A stretch of DNA of 51,053 nucleotides from Bacilli bacterium (GCA_900769635.1 CAAGHJ010000026.1:1-51053); one strand, 5' to 3'. Shown: positions 33,071 through 41,579, counted from the first letter of the stretch. Numbers and translations: made by a program. Notes: generated from the letters alone by a model not told the origin.

Positions 33071-33691
33071 ATGAAAAAAGGATTGTTATTAATATTGATA
33101 GTTCTGCTTGTTACAGGATGTAGTAAACTTTCTTCTGACAATATGGATACAACAGTAAATGGTATTGTAACTAGTAAGATTAAGACAAACAGAGTATCTA
33201 ATAGTTACAAGTATTACTTGCCTCTTGGTGTAACTAATTTAATGGATTATGAGTTTAATGGCGAGCTTCAGTATAAAAATAATTATTTGTATATGTATGT
33301 AGATATTATTAGTTATAATTATAAAAATAATCTTAATTTTGACCAAAAGGGAGAGTATAATTATTATTTTAAAAGTCTTAATAATAATGGATTTATTGGT
33401 GTAAATAAGCTTGAAGATGGAAGATATTACGGTACGGTTGTTTATAATTATGCTAAAATAGAGTTTTATTCTGATAAGGAAGATTTATATGATACTTTGG
33501 CGGTTAGTTTGATTATTCTTAGTAGTATTGAGTACAATGATGCGGCTATTAGTAATCTTATTAATGTAAGTGGTTCAAAAGATGTTTTATATGAAATTGA
33601 TAAACCAAAGGATACAGAAAGTAAGTTCTTTCAGTATCTGGAAGAATATGTATCAGATGAGGATGTATATGAGAAATTACCAGATGAGTAG
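33071..33691 (+). CDS. lipoprotein of unknown function
   Basis: 206 residues. The lipobox is clear: KKGLLLILIVLLVTGC, with Cys17 as the lipidated residue. The mature part is polar and Tyr/Asn-rich, with no recognised domain. It is attached to the outer face of the membrane. It begins a run of four genes (33071-35516) that ends with DUF948 and YtxH-like proteins, all with small gaps or overlaps. Confidence 0.75.
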   Translation: MKKGLLLILIVLLVTGCSKLSSDNMDTTVNGIVTSKIKTNRVSNSYKYYLPLGVTNLMDYEFNGELQYKNNYLYMYVDIISYNYKNNLNFDQKGEYNYYFKSLNNNGFIGVNKLEDGRYYGTVVYNYAKIEFYSDKEDLYDTLAVSLIILSSIEYNDAAISNLINVSGSKDVLYEIDKPKDTESKFFQYLEEYVSDEDVYEKLPDE

Positions 33692-33713
33692 TAATAGAAA
33701 GAGGTGCTAAAAA

Positions 33714-34832
33714 ATGGGACTTATGAGTAAGTTAAAGGATTTATTTATAGACGTTGAAGATGTCGAGGTTGAAGAAGAAGAAGAGCAAGTAATTGAAAAG
33801 GCTCCAGCAAAAGTTTCTAAGAAGGAAAAAAAGGTAGAAGAGGTAATTCTTCCCCAAAGAGAATTTATTAATGACAAGGAAAATAAAGAAGAAGAGGTTA
33901 AATTTAGACTTCCTAAGGTAATGATGGAAAGTATTGAAAATGAGAAGAGAGAAGAAGAAGAGGCTCTTAAACTTAATGAAAATATAAAACCAAAGAATAA
34001 TGATGATGATTACAGAGAAATGGTTCCTAGAAATAGAAGTGTTAATCATAATTATAATTTTGATATTGATTTTGAAAAGATGAGTAGTAATCAAAATGTA
34101 CTTGCTATGGAAAAGGAACAGATAATTAAAGAAAAAGAGAAACCTAAAAAAGTTGCTGAATTGTATGCAGATCCTAAAAAGGAAAGCATAAAGGCAAAAA
34201 AAGAAGAGAAAAAAATATTTGCTCCTTCTCCGGTAATATCTCCTGTGTATGGTATTTTAGATAAGAATTATAAAACAGATGAACTTCTTAGTAAGAGTGA
34301 GAGTTCTTATGAAATGCAGAGACATTCTAAGAAAATTGATTTTGAAAGTGTCAGAAGAAAGGCATTTGGAAATTTAACTGATGATATTAAAAATAATCTT
34401 TGTGAGGATTGTGAACTTTTTAAAGAAGTAAAAAGACTTGAAAAGCTTAATGAAGAAGAACTTTTATATGATATGACAGTGGATAGTAATGAGGCAATTC
34501 AAAAAGATGAGCATCCTGTTCCAGCTATTACTGGTGATAATACGACTCTTGAAGATGCTTATGATAATTATAGTGATTTTGGGGTTGTATATGAAAGTCG
34601 TAATAACACGAATAATGTTATAAACACTTCTGATTATAATGAGAGTGTGAGAATAGTTAATCATACTGATAGTGATAGCGAGCCTGAAAAAATAGTAATT
34701 AAGGATGTTCAAGATAATGATTCTATTAATGATGTTTATAGGAATAAAAATGCTGTTAATGAAGATACTAAACTTACGGATGATTTATTTGATTTGATTG
34801 ATTCTATGTATAAAGAAGGAGATGAACAATAA
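33714..34832 (+). CDS. acidic disordered protein with SepF-like N-terminal helix
   Basis: 372 residues. The first 13 (MGLMSKLKDLFID) form an amphipathic helix followed by an acidic run, just like the membrane-binding start of SepF, but the SepF core domain is absent. Most of the chain is charged and probably disordered. An ordered motif, FAPSPVISPVYGILDKNY (about 163-180), stands out and could dock a partner. Near the end there is another acidic stretch, DLFDLIDSMYKEG. A cell-division or envelope scaffold role is only an inference from the N-terminus. The gene overlaps the next by one base (TAATG). Confidence 0.55.
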   Translation: MGLMSKLKDLFIDVEDVEVEEEEEQVIEKAPAKVSKKEKKVEEVILPQREFINDKENKEEEVKFRLPKVMMESIENEKREEEEALKLNENIKPKNNDDDYREMVPRNRSVNHNYNFDIDFEKMSSNQNVLAMEKEQIIKEKEKPKKVAELYADPKKESIKAKKEEKKIFAPSPVISPVYGILDKNYKTDELLSKSESSYEMQRHSKKIDFESVRRKAFGNLTDDIKNNLCEDCELFKEVKRLEKLNEEELLYDMTVDSNEAIQKDEHPVPAITGDNTTLEDAYDNYSDFGVVYESRNNTNNVINTSDYNESVRIVNHTDSDSEPEKIVIKDVQDNDSINDVYRNKNAVNEDTKLTDDLFDLIDSMYKEGDEQ

Positions 34833-35119
34833 TGGATGCTGTTACGTTTTTATCTGTTGTACTTTATCTTTTAGGTTCTATTTTGCTAGTTGTCTTAATA
34901 ATATTAGGTATAAAACTTATTATTACAATGAATAAAGTTGAAAAAGTTGTGGATAATATTGATAAGAAGGTTAATACTTTAAATGGTTTTTTCGGAATGA
35001 TTGATGCTACAACTGATAGGTTAGCGTTATTAAGTGATAAAATTATTAATGGTATTACTTTAATAATAAAGAAAATATTTACTAGAAAGAAAGGAAAGGA
35101 AGATGATTATTATGAGTAA
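34832..35119 (+). CDS. DUF948-like membrane protein
   Basis: 95 residues: one N-terminal membrane helix (SVVLYLLGSILLVVLIILGI), then a helical segment (NKVEKVVDNIDKKVNTLNGF) and a basic tail. Size, layout and position before a YtxH-like gene match the YtxG/DUF948 family of general-stress envelope proteins. The ATG overlaps the stop of the previous gene; its own end overlaps the next start. Confidence 0.7.
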   Translation: MDAVTFLSVVLYLLGSILLVVLIILGIKLIITMNKVEKVVDNIDKKVNTLNGFFGMIDATTDRLALLSDKIINGITLIIKKIFTRKKGKEDDYYE

Positions 35120-35516
35120 AAAAAATGTTGGTAAGGTTTTAGCTGGAGCTGCTGTTGGGGTTGGTCTTGGAATGTTATTTGCTCCTAAGAAAGGAAGTGA
35201 TCTTAGGAAAGATTTGAAGAATAAGATTGATGAATTTATTAGTAAGATTAAGGATGTTGATGCTAATGAAGTTAAGGATGAGTTCTTTAAAAAAGCTGAT
35301 GAAATAAAAAAGGAATTAGAAAATCTTGATAAAGAGCAGGTATTAAAGATTGCTAAGGATAAGTCAGAACTTCTTAAAAAGAAAGCTGATGAACTTCTTA
35401 ATTTAGCAAAGAAAAAGGGTACTCCTGTTCTTGAAGGTATAGCAAATGATATTAAAGATAAAACTATTGAAGTTGCTAAAGATGTTATTGAAAAATTAGA
35501 AAAGAGTAAAAAATAA
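35112..35516 (+). CDS. YtxH-family protein
   Basis: 134 residues from ATG 35112. Signature: VLAGAAVGVGLGMLFAPKKG followed by SDLRKDLK, the YtxH glycine-rich helix and APKKG motif. The rest is a long Lys/Glu/Asp helix, amphipathic, probably a coiled coil. It is paired with the DUF948-like gene as in Bacillus ytxG-ytxH, where both belong to the general stress regulon. Exact function unknown. Confidence 0.85.
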   Translation: MSKKNVGKVLAGAAVGVGLGMLFAPKKGSDLRKDLKNKIDEFISKIKDVDANEVKDEFFKKADEIKKELENLDKEQVLKIAKDKSELLKKKADELLNLAKKKGTPVLEGIANDIKDKTIEVAKDVIEKLEKSKK

Positions 35517-35529
35517 TTGTTATGGTACA

Positions 35530-35571
35530 AAACTAGGATTTTTTGAAAGATAAAATCTTAGTTTTTTTGTT
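35530..35571 (+). terminator. intrinsic terminator after ytxH
   Basis: AAACTAGGATT (35530-35540) pairs with AATCTTAGTTT (35554-35564, one G-U), then TTTT. Confidence 0.75.
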
Positions 35572-35995
35572 ATTTTTTTAGTAGATTAAATTGTACTATC
35601 TTTTTGACAGATTTTTAAAAACTTCAATGGTTTTTATACAGTTTTTGGGGCTATTTTTGGTCCTTTTTTTGATAAAATAATGGAATTGTTAAAAATTGTC
35701 TTTTTATAAAATATTGTTTTACTTTACATAAAAAGTGTCAAATTTGGTAAAAAATATCAAAAAAAGAAGAAATTTTACTTTTAAGGGGGGAATTTTTGAA
35801 TTTTTTGGTAATAATAATAATAGAGGTTAGTTTTTTGACAGTAATGAAGGATAGTCTTTATTTTTAATCAAAAAAAGCTACAATTTTAGATATTGATATA
35901 AATATTTAGATTTGCGTAGCTCAATGTAAAAAAAATAAAGAAAATTTATAAGTAAGAGGTGAGGAATAAATAAATAATTGAAGGAGGAGATTTGG
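35572..35995 (+). other. long AT-rich intergenic stretch before comEA
   Basis: No gene seen in 420 bases. TTGACA at 35835-35840 followed after 17 bases by TTATTT (35858-35863) is a possible but poor promoter. AGCTAC (35876-35881) pairs with GTAGCT (35916-35921), enclosing smaller AT stems; on the minus strand this hairpin is followed by a T tract. GGAGGAG precedes ATG 35996. The long leader suggests control of competence expression, but no known element is recognised. Confidence 0.4.
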
Positions 35996-36730
35996 ATGAA
36001 AAGATTTTTTGGGAAATATAAATTATTTTTGGGGCTTTTTTTTGCTTGTTTTGTAATAGTTGGACTAGCCTATCTAAAAGTATCACTTAATAAGAGTAAG
36101 GTTATTAGTGATAATTTGGAGAAAAAAAGTACAATTGAAAAAAGTGCTAATAAGGAAGATGCGATTGAAAAGAAAGATAACTCTAATTATTTTGTAGATA
36201 TAAAAGGGGCTGTTAATTTTCCAGGTGTTTATGAAATGGCTAAAGATACGAGGGTTATTGATGTAGTAAAATCAGCTGGAGGTCTTAGGGATGATGCAAA
36301 TACTAGTTTGATAAACCTTTCTAAGAAAATAACTGATGAAATGGTTATTATTATTTATACTAATTTGGAAGTAGCAAATGCAATTATAGATAAAAATAAT
36401 GATGCTTTATCTAATCAATATAATTGTCCTAGTGTGAAAAATGAGGCTTGTAATTGTACTAGTGAAAAGAGTAGTAAAAGCACTAATAGCAAAAAAAATA
36501 GTGAAAAGAAAACTACTGATAGTGAGAAAAAATCTAGTGATAAGGTTAATATTAATATAGCTACGAAAGATGAACTTATGACTATTTCGGGTATTGGTGA
36601 GTCTAAGGCAAATGCTATTATAAGTTATAGAGAGGAGAATGGTAATTTCGAAAAAATAGATGATATTATGAATGTTAGTGGGATAGGACAAAGTCTATAT
36701 GATAAGATTAAAGAGAATATTACAACATAG
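35996..36730 (+). CDS. comEA: competence DNA-binding protein ComEA
   Basis: 244 residues from ATG 35996 (GAAGGAGGAG upstream). One N-terminal membrane anchor (KLFLGLFFACFVIVGLAYL), an SLBB domain (FVDIKGAVNFPGVYEMAKD), a Ser/Lys-rich linker with four cysteines around residue 140, and a C-terminal double helix-hairpin-helix (VNINIATKDELMTISGIGES, then DDIMNVSGIGQ). ComEA binds incoming double-stranded DNA at the cell surface and feeds it to ComEC, encoded next with a 32-base overlap. Confidence 0.93.
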   Translation: MKRFFGKYKLFLGLFFACFVIVGLAYLKVSLNKSKVISDNLEKKSTIEKSANKEDAIEKKDNSNYFVDIKGAVNFPGVYEMAKDTRVIDVVKSAGGLRDDANTSLINLSKKITDEMVIIIYTNLEVANAIIDKNNDALSNQYNCPSVKNEACNCTSEKSSKSTNSKKNSEKKTTDSEKKSSDKVNINIATKDELMTISGIGESKANAIISYREENGNFEKIDDIMNVSGIGQSLYDKIKENITT

Positions 36731-38801
36731 GTATTTCTTTGGCGTTTTAGCTTTTTGTTTTATTTTATATAGTTTGTTTGTTTATTATTTTATAAATTTT
36801 AAAAGTTATTATAATGGTTTTGAAAAATCTTTACAGGGGACAGTTAATTCTTATAGTATTAACGGAGATAAACTTACGATATATTTAAAGGTAAAAGAGA
36901 TAATTATTGTTAATTATTATTTTAAATCTTTGAATGAAAAGACATACTTTGAAGATAATTTAAAACTTGGTGATTTAATTTCAGTAGCAGGTGAATTGGA
37001 AGAACCTGAAAGAAATAGAGTATTTAATGGTTTTGATTATAAGAAATATTTGTATAACAAACATATATTTTATTTGATGAATGCAAATAACATAAGTATT
37101 ATGGAAAAGAATAGTGGACTTTTATTTTATTTTAAGAATTTGGTTATGGATAGGATAAATAGTATTTCTAAATCTAAGGGGTACATTATGACTTTTATTT
37201 TGGGTGACAAAAGTTTTATTGATAATGAAGTTAAGGAAAGCTATCAAGATAATGGTATATCTCATTTGTTTGCGGTAAGTGGTATGCACATTAGTTTGTT
37301 TGCAGGTATTATGCTTTTCTTTTTGAAAAGGGTAAGTTATAACAACTATTTTAATTATGGTATGGTTTGTTTGTTTCTTTTGTTTTATCTCTTTTTAGCG
37401 GGTTTTCCGGCCTCTCTTCTTAGGGCCAGTGTTATGTTCATTTTGTTTAGTATTAATAAGGTTTTTAATTTGAAGATTAGTAATTTAAATATTTTATTTA
37501 TGGTTATTATTACGATCTTGTTTATTGATCCATTTTATTTGTTTGATATTGGGTTTCAGTTTTCTTATTTGATTAGTGGTACTTTAATTATGATGCGATG
37601 GAAAATAGGAGTTATAAAGAGTAAACTGAAAAGGAGCTTTTATGTTAGTGTAGTGTGTTTTTTAGTGTCATTTCCTATTTGTATATATAATTTTTATGGT
37701 ACGAATTTTATGAGTGTGCTTTTTAATCTTTTTTATATTCCTTTTGTAAGTATAATTGTATTTCCATTATCGCTTATTACATTTGTATTTCCATTTTTAG
37801 ATAGTGTTTTATATTATTCTATTTTTGTTATGGAACGTATTAGTTTATTTATTTCATCAATTAATTTTGGATATATTATTTTTCCAAAGGTTAATTTTGG
37901 TGTCTACTTTATTTATTATATTGTTATTTTTCTTTCTTTTTGGAAAATTGAATTTGTATTTCTATTTTTGGTTATGCTTTTAATTCATAAGGGTTATATT
38001 TATTTTAATAGTAATTTGTATGTTTATTATCTAGATGTTGGACAAGGAGATAGTGCTTTGATTAAACTTCCTAATAATAGTGGTAATATTTTAATAGATA
38101 CTGGTGGAAAATTTTCTTATGAGATGGAGAAATGGAGAGAGAAAAGGTCTAAATATTCTATTGTAAAGAGTAGTACTATCCCTTTTCTTAAAAGTTTTGG
38201 GATAAAAAAGTTGGATTATCTTATTTTAAGTCATGGGGATTATGATCATATGGGAGAAGCGATTAATTTAGTAGAAAACTTTAAAGTAGAGAAAGTAATC
38301 TTTAATTGTGGCCTATATAATGATTTGGAAAACGAATTAATAGAAGTCTTAGACAAAAAGAAGATAAAGTATTATTCCTGTATTAAAGAATTAAATATTG
38401 ATAATAATAAATTCCATTTTTTACAAACAAAAGAATATGATAATGAAAATGAAAATAGTAATGTTATATATACGGAGTTAAATGGTTATAAGTTTATGTT
38501 TATGGGAGATGCAGGAGTAGAGAAAGAAAAAGATATATTAGATAAATATAATATATCAAATGTAGATGTATTAAAAGTAGGACATCATGGAAGTAAGACA
38601 AGCAGTAGTAAGTCTTTTATAAATGAAATCAATCCTAAGAATTCCATTATTAGTGTTGGAAAGAATAATCGTTATGGACATCCAAATAAAGAAGTATTAA
38701 ATAATTTAAAAGGTTCAAAAATATATAGAACAGATCAAGATGGAAGTATTATGTTTAATATTAAAAATAATAAATTGAAAATTGAGACTTGTAGTCCCTA
38801 G
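36699..38801 (+). CDS. comEC: competence channel ComEC
   Basis: 700 residues from ATG 36699 inside the end of comEA. N-terminal OB-like DUF4131 region, the competence domain with HLFAVSGMHISLFAGIM and the LAGFPASLLRASVM helix, many membrane helices up to about residue 440, then a metallo-beta-lactamase domain: LDVGQGDSALI, LILSHGDYDHMGEA (HxDxDH variant SHGDYDH), GDAG and VGHHGS. It forms the DNA uptake pore and may degrade one strand. Its presence with comEA points to natural transformation capacity. Confidence 0.93.
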   Translation: MIRLKRILQHRYFFGVLAFCFILYSLFVYYFINFKSYYNGFEKSLQGTVNSYSINGDKLTIYLKVKEIIIVNYYFKSLNEKTYFEDNLKLGDLISVAGELEEPERNRVFNGFDYKKYLYNKHIFYLMNANNISIMEKNSGLLFYFKNLVMDRINSISKSKGYIMTFILGDKSFIDNEVKESYQDNGISHLFAVSGMHISLFAGIMLFFLKRVSYNNYFNYGMVCLFLLFYLFLAGFPASLLRASVMFILFSINKVFNLKISNLNILFMVIITILFIDPFYLFDIGFQFSYLISGTLIMMRWKIGVIKSKLKRSFYVSVVCFLVSFPICIYNFYGTNFMSVLFNLFYIPFVSIIVFPLSLITFVFPFLDSVLYYSIFVMERISLFISSINFGYIIFPKVNFGVYFIYYIVIFLSFWKIEFVFLFLVMLLIHKGYIYFNSNLYVYYLDVGQGDSALIKLPNNSGNILIDTGGKFSYEMEKWREKRSKYSIVKSSTIPFLKSFGIKKLDYLILSHGDYDHMGEAINLVENFKVEKVIFNCGLYNDLENELIEVLDKKKIKYYSCIKELNIDNNKFHFLQTKEYDNENENSNVIYTELNGYKFMFMGDAGVEKEKDILDKYNISNVDVLKVGHHGSKTSSSKSFINEINPKNSIISVGKNNRYGHPNKEVLNNLKGSKIYRTDQDGSIMFNIKNNKLKIETCSP

Positions 38802-38813
38802 AAAGGAGTAGAT

Positions 38814-39698
38814 ATGAATTACTACAATGAAATAAAAAATGAATTAATAAATAATGAGATAAATAAGAAAGTCAAAAGTTACTCGATTAATAAAAGCGAT
38901 TTAAATACTTATTATAATGTTGGAAGAATGTTAAGTGAAGCAGGTAATCATTATGGAGAAGGAATAATAAAAGAATATTCGAAGAAATTAACATATGAAT
39001 TAGGTAAGGGTTATAGTAAGAGAAATCTGTGGTTAATGTTAAAGTTTTATGAGTTGAATGAAAAAGTGCAGACACTGTCTGCACAATTATCTTGGTCGCA
39101 TTATTGTGAATTACTATCTTTTGAGAATACTGATAAAATTAATTATTACATAGAATTAGTTAAAAATAACAATTTATCAGTTAGGCAGTTAAGAGAAAGA
39201 ATAAAATCTAATGAATATGAAAGACTTCCGGAATCTACTAAAAATAAATCAGTAGAACAAAAAGAATCCGATATAGTTGATTTTATTAAGAATCCAATTT
39301 TGATTAAAAATAGCAATAAGTATGATATATTTTCAGAGAAAGTATTACAAAAATTAATTTTGGAAGATATTGAAAATTTTTTAGAAGAATTAGGAATAGG
39401 GTTTACTTTTATAAAAAGTGAATATCCAATTAAATTAGGTAATAGATACAACTATATTGATTTATTACTTTATAATATTAAATATAGGTGTTATGTAGTC
39501 GTAGAATTAAAAGTTACTGAGTTAAAGAAAGAACACACGGGTCAAATTATGACTTATATGAATTACATTGATAAAAATGTTAAAACTATTGAAGAAAATA
39601 GTACAGTAGGTATTATTATTTGTAAACAAGATAATGGGTATGTCATAAAATATTGTTCAGATGATAGAATAATTGCTAGAGAATATGAATTGGTGTGA
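38814..39698 (+). CDS. DUF1016 (YhcG-type) PD-(D/E)xK nuclease
   Basis: 294 residues. N-terminal YhcG-type helical domain (YNVGRMLSEAG, GYSKRNLWLMLKFYE, LSWSHYCELL) and a C-terminal nuclease core with D in YIDLLLYN and VVVELK, the D...ExK signature. Family members are linked to mobile elements and restriction systems. It ends at REYELV, about 20 to 40 residues shorter than most relatives. Its TGA stop also forms the TGn of an extended -10 promoter. A-rich codons, unlike comEC's T-rich ones. A second copy of its last 38 codons lies at 40441-40560. Confidence 0.85.
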   Translation: MNYYNEIKNELINNEINKKVKSYSINKSDLNTYYNVGRMLSEAGNHYGEGIIKEYSKKLTYELGKGYSKRNLWLMLKFYELNEKVQTLSAQLSWSHYCELLSFENTDKINYYIELVKNNNLSVRQLRERIKSNEYERLPESTKNKSVEQKESDIVDFIKNPILIKNSNKYDIFSEKVLQKLILEDIENFLEELGIGFTFIKSEYPIKLGNRYNYIDLLLYNIKYRCYVVVELKVTELKKEHTGQIMTYMNYIDKNVKTIEENSTVGIIICKQDNGYVIKYCSDDRIIAREYELV

Positions 39699-39704
39699 TA
39701 TAAT
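39696..39704 (+). promoter_or_regulatory. extended -10 promoter on the DUF1016 stop codon
   Basis: TGA-TATAAT: the gene's stop codon is the TGn extension of the -10 box (39696-39704). It probably drives the peptidase gene at 39727. The same arrangement is kept in the fragment at 40558-40566. Confidence 0.6.
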
Positions 39705-39726
39705 AGGTATATAGGAAGTGATCATT

Positions 39727-40440
39727 ATGTCAAAAATACTTGAAACAAATTTGTGTAGAATTAATTATTCCGATAGTTTGGAAGAATTATCTAATGCAAC
39801 AGTTAAACTATTACAAAATAAGATTGTTGAATATAAGAAATTATTTAATATTGAATTTGATGAACAGATTATTGTGAATTATTTTGATGATTTAGAAGAG
39901 TTTAGAGAATTTATATATAAGATTAGAGGAGAAAGAGTGTCATTACCTAAATATGCAAAAGGTACTTATGATAATGGCATGGTTAATGCATACATTGAAC
40001 CAGATACACAATTAAAAAGACTATATACTGCGAGTCACGAGTTGTTTCATATTTTGTATATGAAGTATATATTGAAAAATGATTATGCAAATAGAATAGT
40101 TTGGTATGATGAAGGTATGGCTCAATTTATTTCTGGGGAAAAAGATAAATATGCTGATGAAGAAAAATTTAAAAGATTTTACTTAAAGGTAAAAGAGAAT
40201 ACTAAAATAATACCAAATTTAAATAATTTGAAACATGGTAATTCATTTTGTAATGATGAATATAATGGATATGATTTAAGCTATTTATCTGTTAGATATT
40301 TAAATGAAATATTAAATTCAGAAGATTTTAAAAAACTTATGTCTGATTTTTCAACTATAAAAGAGTATGGAAACAATTTAATATATAGAATGTTTGATTA
40401 TTATGATTTGAAATTTGAATGTAACAAAAAAATAGAATAA
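39727..40440 (+). CDS. HExxH metallopeptidase-like protein
   Basis: 237 residues from ATG 39727. Zinc motif HELFH at 104-108 in TASHELFHIL, with a third ligand candidate E129 in WYDEGMAQFI, 21 residues on: a gluzincin arrangement. No signal peptide, so it acts in the cytoplasm. IrrE/ImmA-like and M1-like families share this look; the DEGxAxF part favours a peptidase MA-type fold. It lies exactly between the DUF1016 gene and its 3' fragment, as cargo of a small island, and is A-rich. It could be a toxin, an anti-phage protease or an immunity protease; this cannot be settled from sequence alone. Confidence 0.7.
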   Translation: MSKILETNLCRINYSDSLEELSNATVKLLQNKIVEYKKLFNIEFDEQIIVNYFDDLEEFREFIYKIRGERVSLPKYAKGTYDNGMVNAYIEPDTQLKRLYTASHELFHILYMKYILKNDYANRIVWYDEGMAQFISGEKDKYADEEKFKRFYLKVKENTKIIPNLNNLKHGNSFCNDEYNGYDLSYLSVRYLNEILNSEDFKKLMSDFSTIKEYGNNLIYRMFDYYDLKFECNKKIE

Positions 40441-40560
40441 ATTAAAACTGCATTATCAAATGATACAGTAGGAATTATTCTTTGTAAGCAAGATAATGAG
40501 TATATGATTAAATATTGCTCTGATGATAGGATTATTGCTAGAGAATATGAATTGGTGTGA
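40441..40560 (+). pseudogene. 3' fragment of a second DUF1016 gene
   Basis: Directly after the peptidase stop, 39 in-frame codons and the stop read IKTALSNDTVGIILCKQDNE... to REYELV, matching the end of the intact gene at 38814 with about 14 mismatches over the last 108 bases (hand count). The TGA-TATAAT promoter overlap is also kept (TATAAT 40561-40566) and may drive the next gene. It lacks the rest of the gene and any start. Confidence 0.88.
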
Positions 40561-40630
40561 TATAATATTTATATAAGTATGGGTTATTTGTTTTGGTTCG
40601 CAATAGCGTCTTTTAAAATTGGAGGAGTTT

Positions 40631-41335
40631 ATGAAAACGGTAAATATTAATGAAATTGATTTGAATAAGGCATTATTTCATTTTGATGCAAGGGAAAATG
40701 AGTATATTTCTAGGTATGGATTTCCGGCAGATATAGGGCCATATTCCCGAAATGCTGAGGAAACACCTAAGGTTTTTTTCAGTAAGGGAGTTAAGGGAGT
40801 CCTTGATTTGATTGATGTTTGGATAATTTGGCGAATGAATAAGGATCATAATAATTCTCAAAATAGGGACTGGGTTAATGAATTTTTATCAGGTGCTTAT
40901 TTGAGTGATTATGAGAAAATTAAGATTACTTTTAATAATATATATGATTTTTTTGTGGATAGGAAGTATTATACTGTTGATTTAATAGAGGGTTATGATT
41001 ATTTAAATGATGATGTAGATGAGGTGAAAAAGAGCTCTCTTTTGGATAAAGAAAAATTTATGAGATTAAAGATTACTCCGTGGAAATATTTATTTGCTAA
41101 GGAAATGTATAAAGGAAAAGTGAAGAAAGCTAATATGGAGATGGAAGACTGGAATATGCATACTATTTCTGGTAAGGGTGTAGAACCGGAAAAAATTTCC
41201 TTAATTATTGATGATAATGGTAATGATAGTGCTTTAATGGTAATCAAAAATTTATATAGTCGTTATGAAGATAAAAATGATTTTAGAATTTTAAATGAAT
41301 TTATGGAGTATGTTTGTGAGGTTGAAAAATCTTAA
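40631..41335 (+). CDS. protein of unknown function, possible ADP-ribosyltransferase-like N-terminus
   Basis: 234 residues from ATG 40631, with GGAGGAG at 40620-40626. No membrane segment or signal. The N-terminus ALFHFDARENEYISRYGFP, then AEETPKVFFSKG, has the look of 'xxHFT...NxxSIxxxGL...PxVFFS' seen at the start of small ADP-ribosyltransferase-like or RNA 2'-phosphotransferase-like folds; this is a weak resemblance only. Similar proteins are annotated as hypothetical in many Firmicutes (recollection). Probably expressed from the promoter in the preceding fragment. Confidence 0.5.
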   Translation: MKTVNINEIDLNKALFHFDARENEYISRYGFPADIGPYSRNAEETPKVFFSKGVKGVLDLIDVWIIWRMNKDHNNSQNRDWVNEFLSGAYLSDYEKIKITFNNIYDFFVDRKYYTVDLIEGYDYLNDDVDEVKKSSLLDKEKFMRLKITPWKYLFAKEMYKGKVKKANMEMEDWNMHTISGKGVEPEKISLIIDDNGNDSALMVIKNLYSRYEDKNDFRILNEFMEYVCEVEKS

Positions 41336-41424
41336 AAGGGTATTAAATAAAAATTTTGGTATTTATTTAAATTTTATGAATATTATATATTAGATTATTT
41401 GTGTATTTTCTTATTTGTTAGGGT

Positions 41425-41430
41425 TATAAT
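41425..41430 (+). promoter_or_regulatory. -10 box of candidate second small RNA
   Basis: TATAAT at 41425-41430 after GGGT; no strong -35 box. A start near 41437 is predicted. Confidence 0.4.
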
Positions 41431-41436
41431 ATTACT

Positions 41437-41525
41437 AAGTATTTTTATTTGTTGCTTTCTTTGGTGCCGTAAGTCCGCAGACTTGCGTTTAATATAGATG
41501 GGAGGATTTTTTCTCCCTTTTTTCT
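41437..41525 (+). ncRNA. candidate small RNA or attenuator, about 85 nt
   Basis: From a possible start at 41437 it has CGTAAGTC-CGCA-GACTTGCG (41468-41487, 8 bp with one G-U), then GGGAG / CTCCC (41500-41504, 41513-41517) followed by TTTTTT. A separate near-consensus promoter for the next gene begins at 41525, right at the end of the terminator, so this unit is not simply that gene's leader. It could also be the 3' end of the upstream mRNA. No family recognised. Confidence 0.45.
41500..41523 (+). terminator. terminator of the gene or sRNA upstream
   Basis: GGGAG / CTCCC with an 8-base loop, then T6. Confidence 0.75.
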
Positions 41526-41553
41526 TTACAATGACTTTATTTTGTGATATATT
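41525..41553 (+). promoter_or_regulatory. promoter of the membrane-anchored protein gene
   Basis: TTTACA (41525-41530), 17-base spacer, extended -10 TGATATATT (TATATT 41548-41553). Confidence 0.75.
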
Positions 41554-41579
41554 TATTATGAAAAGCGAGGAATATGTAT

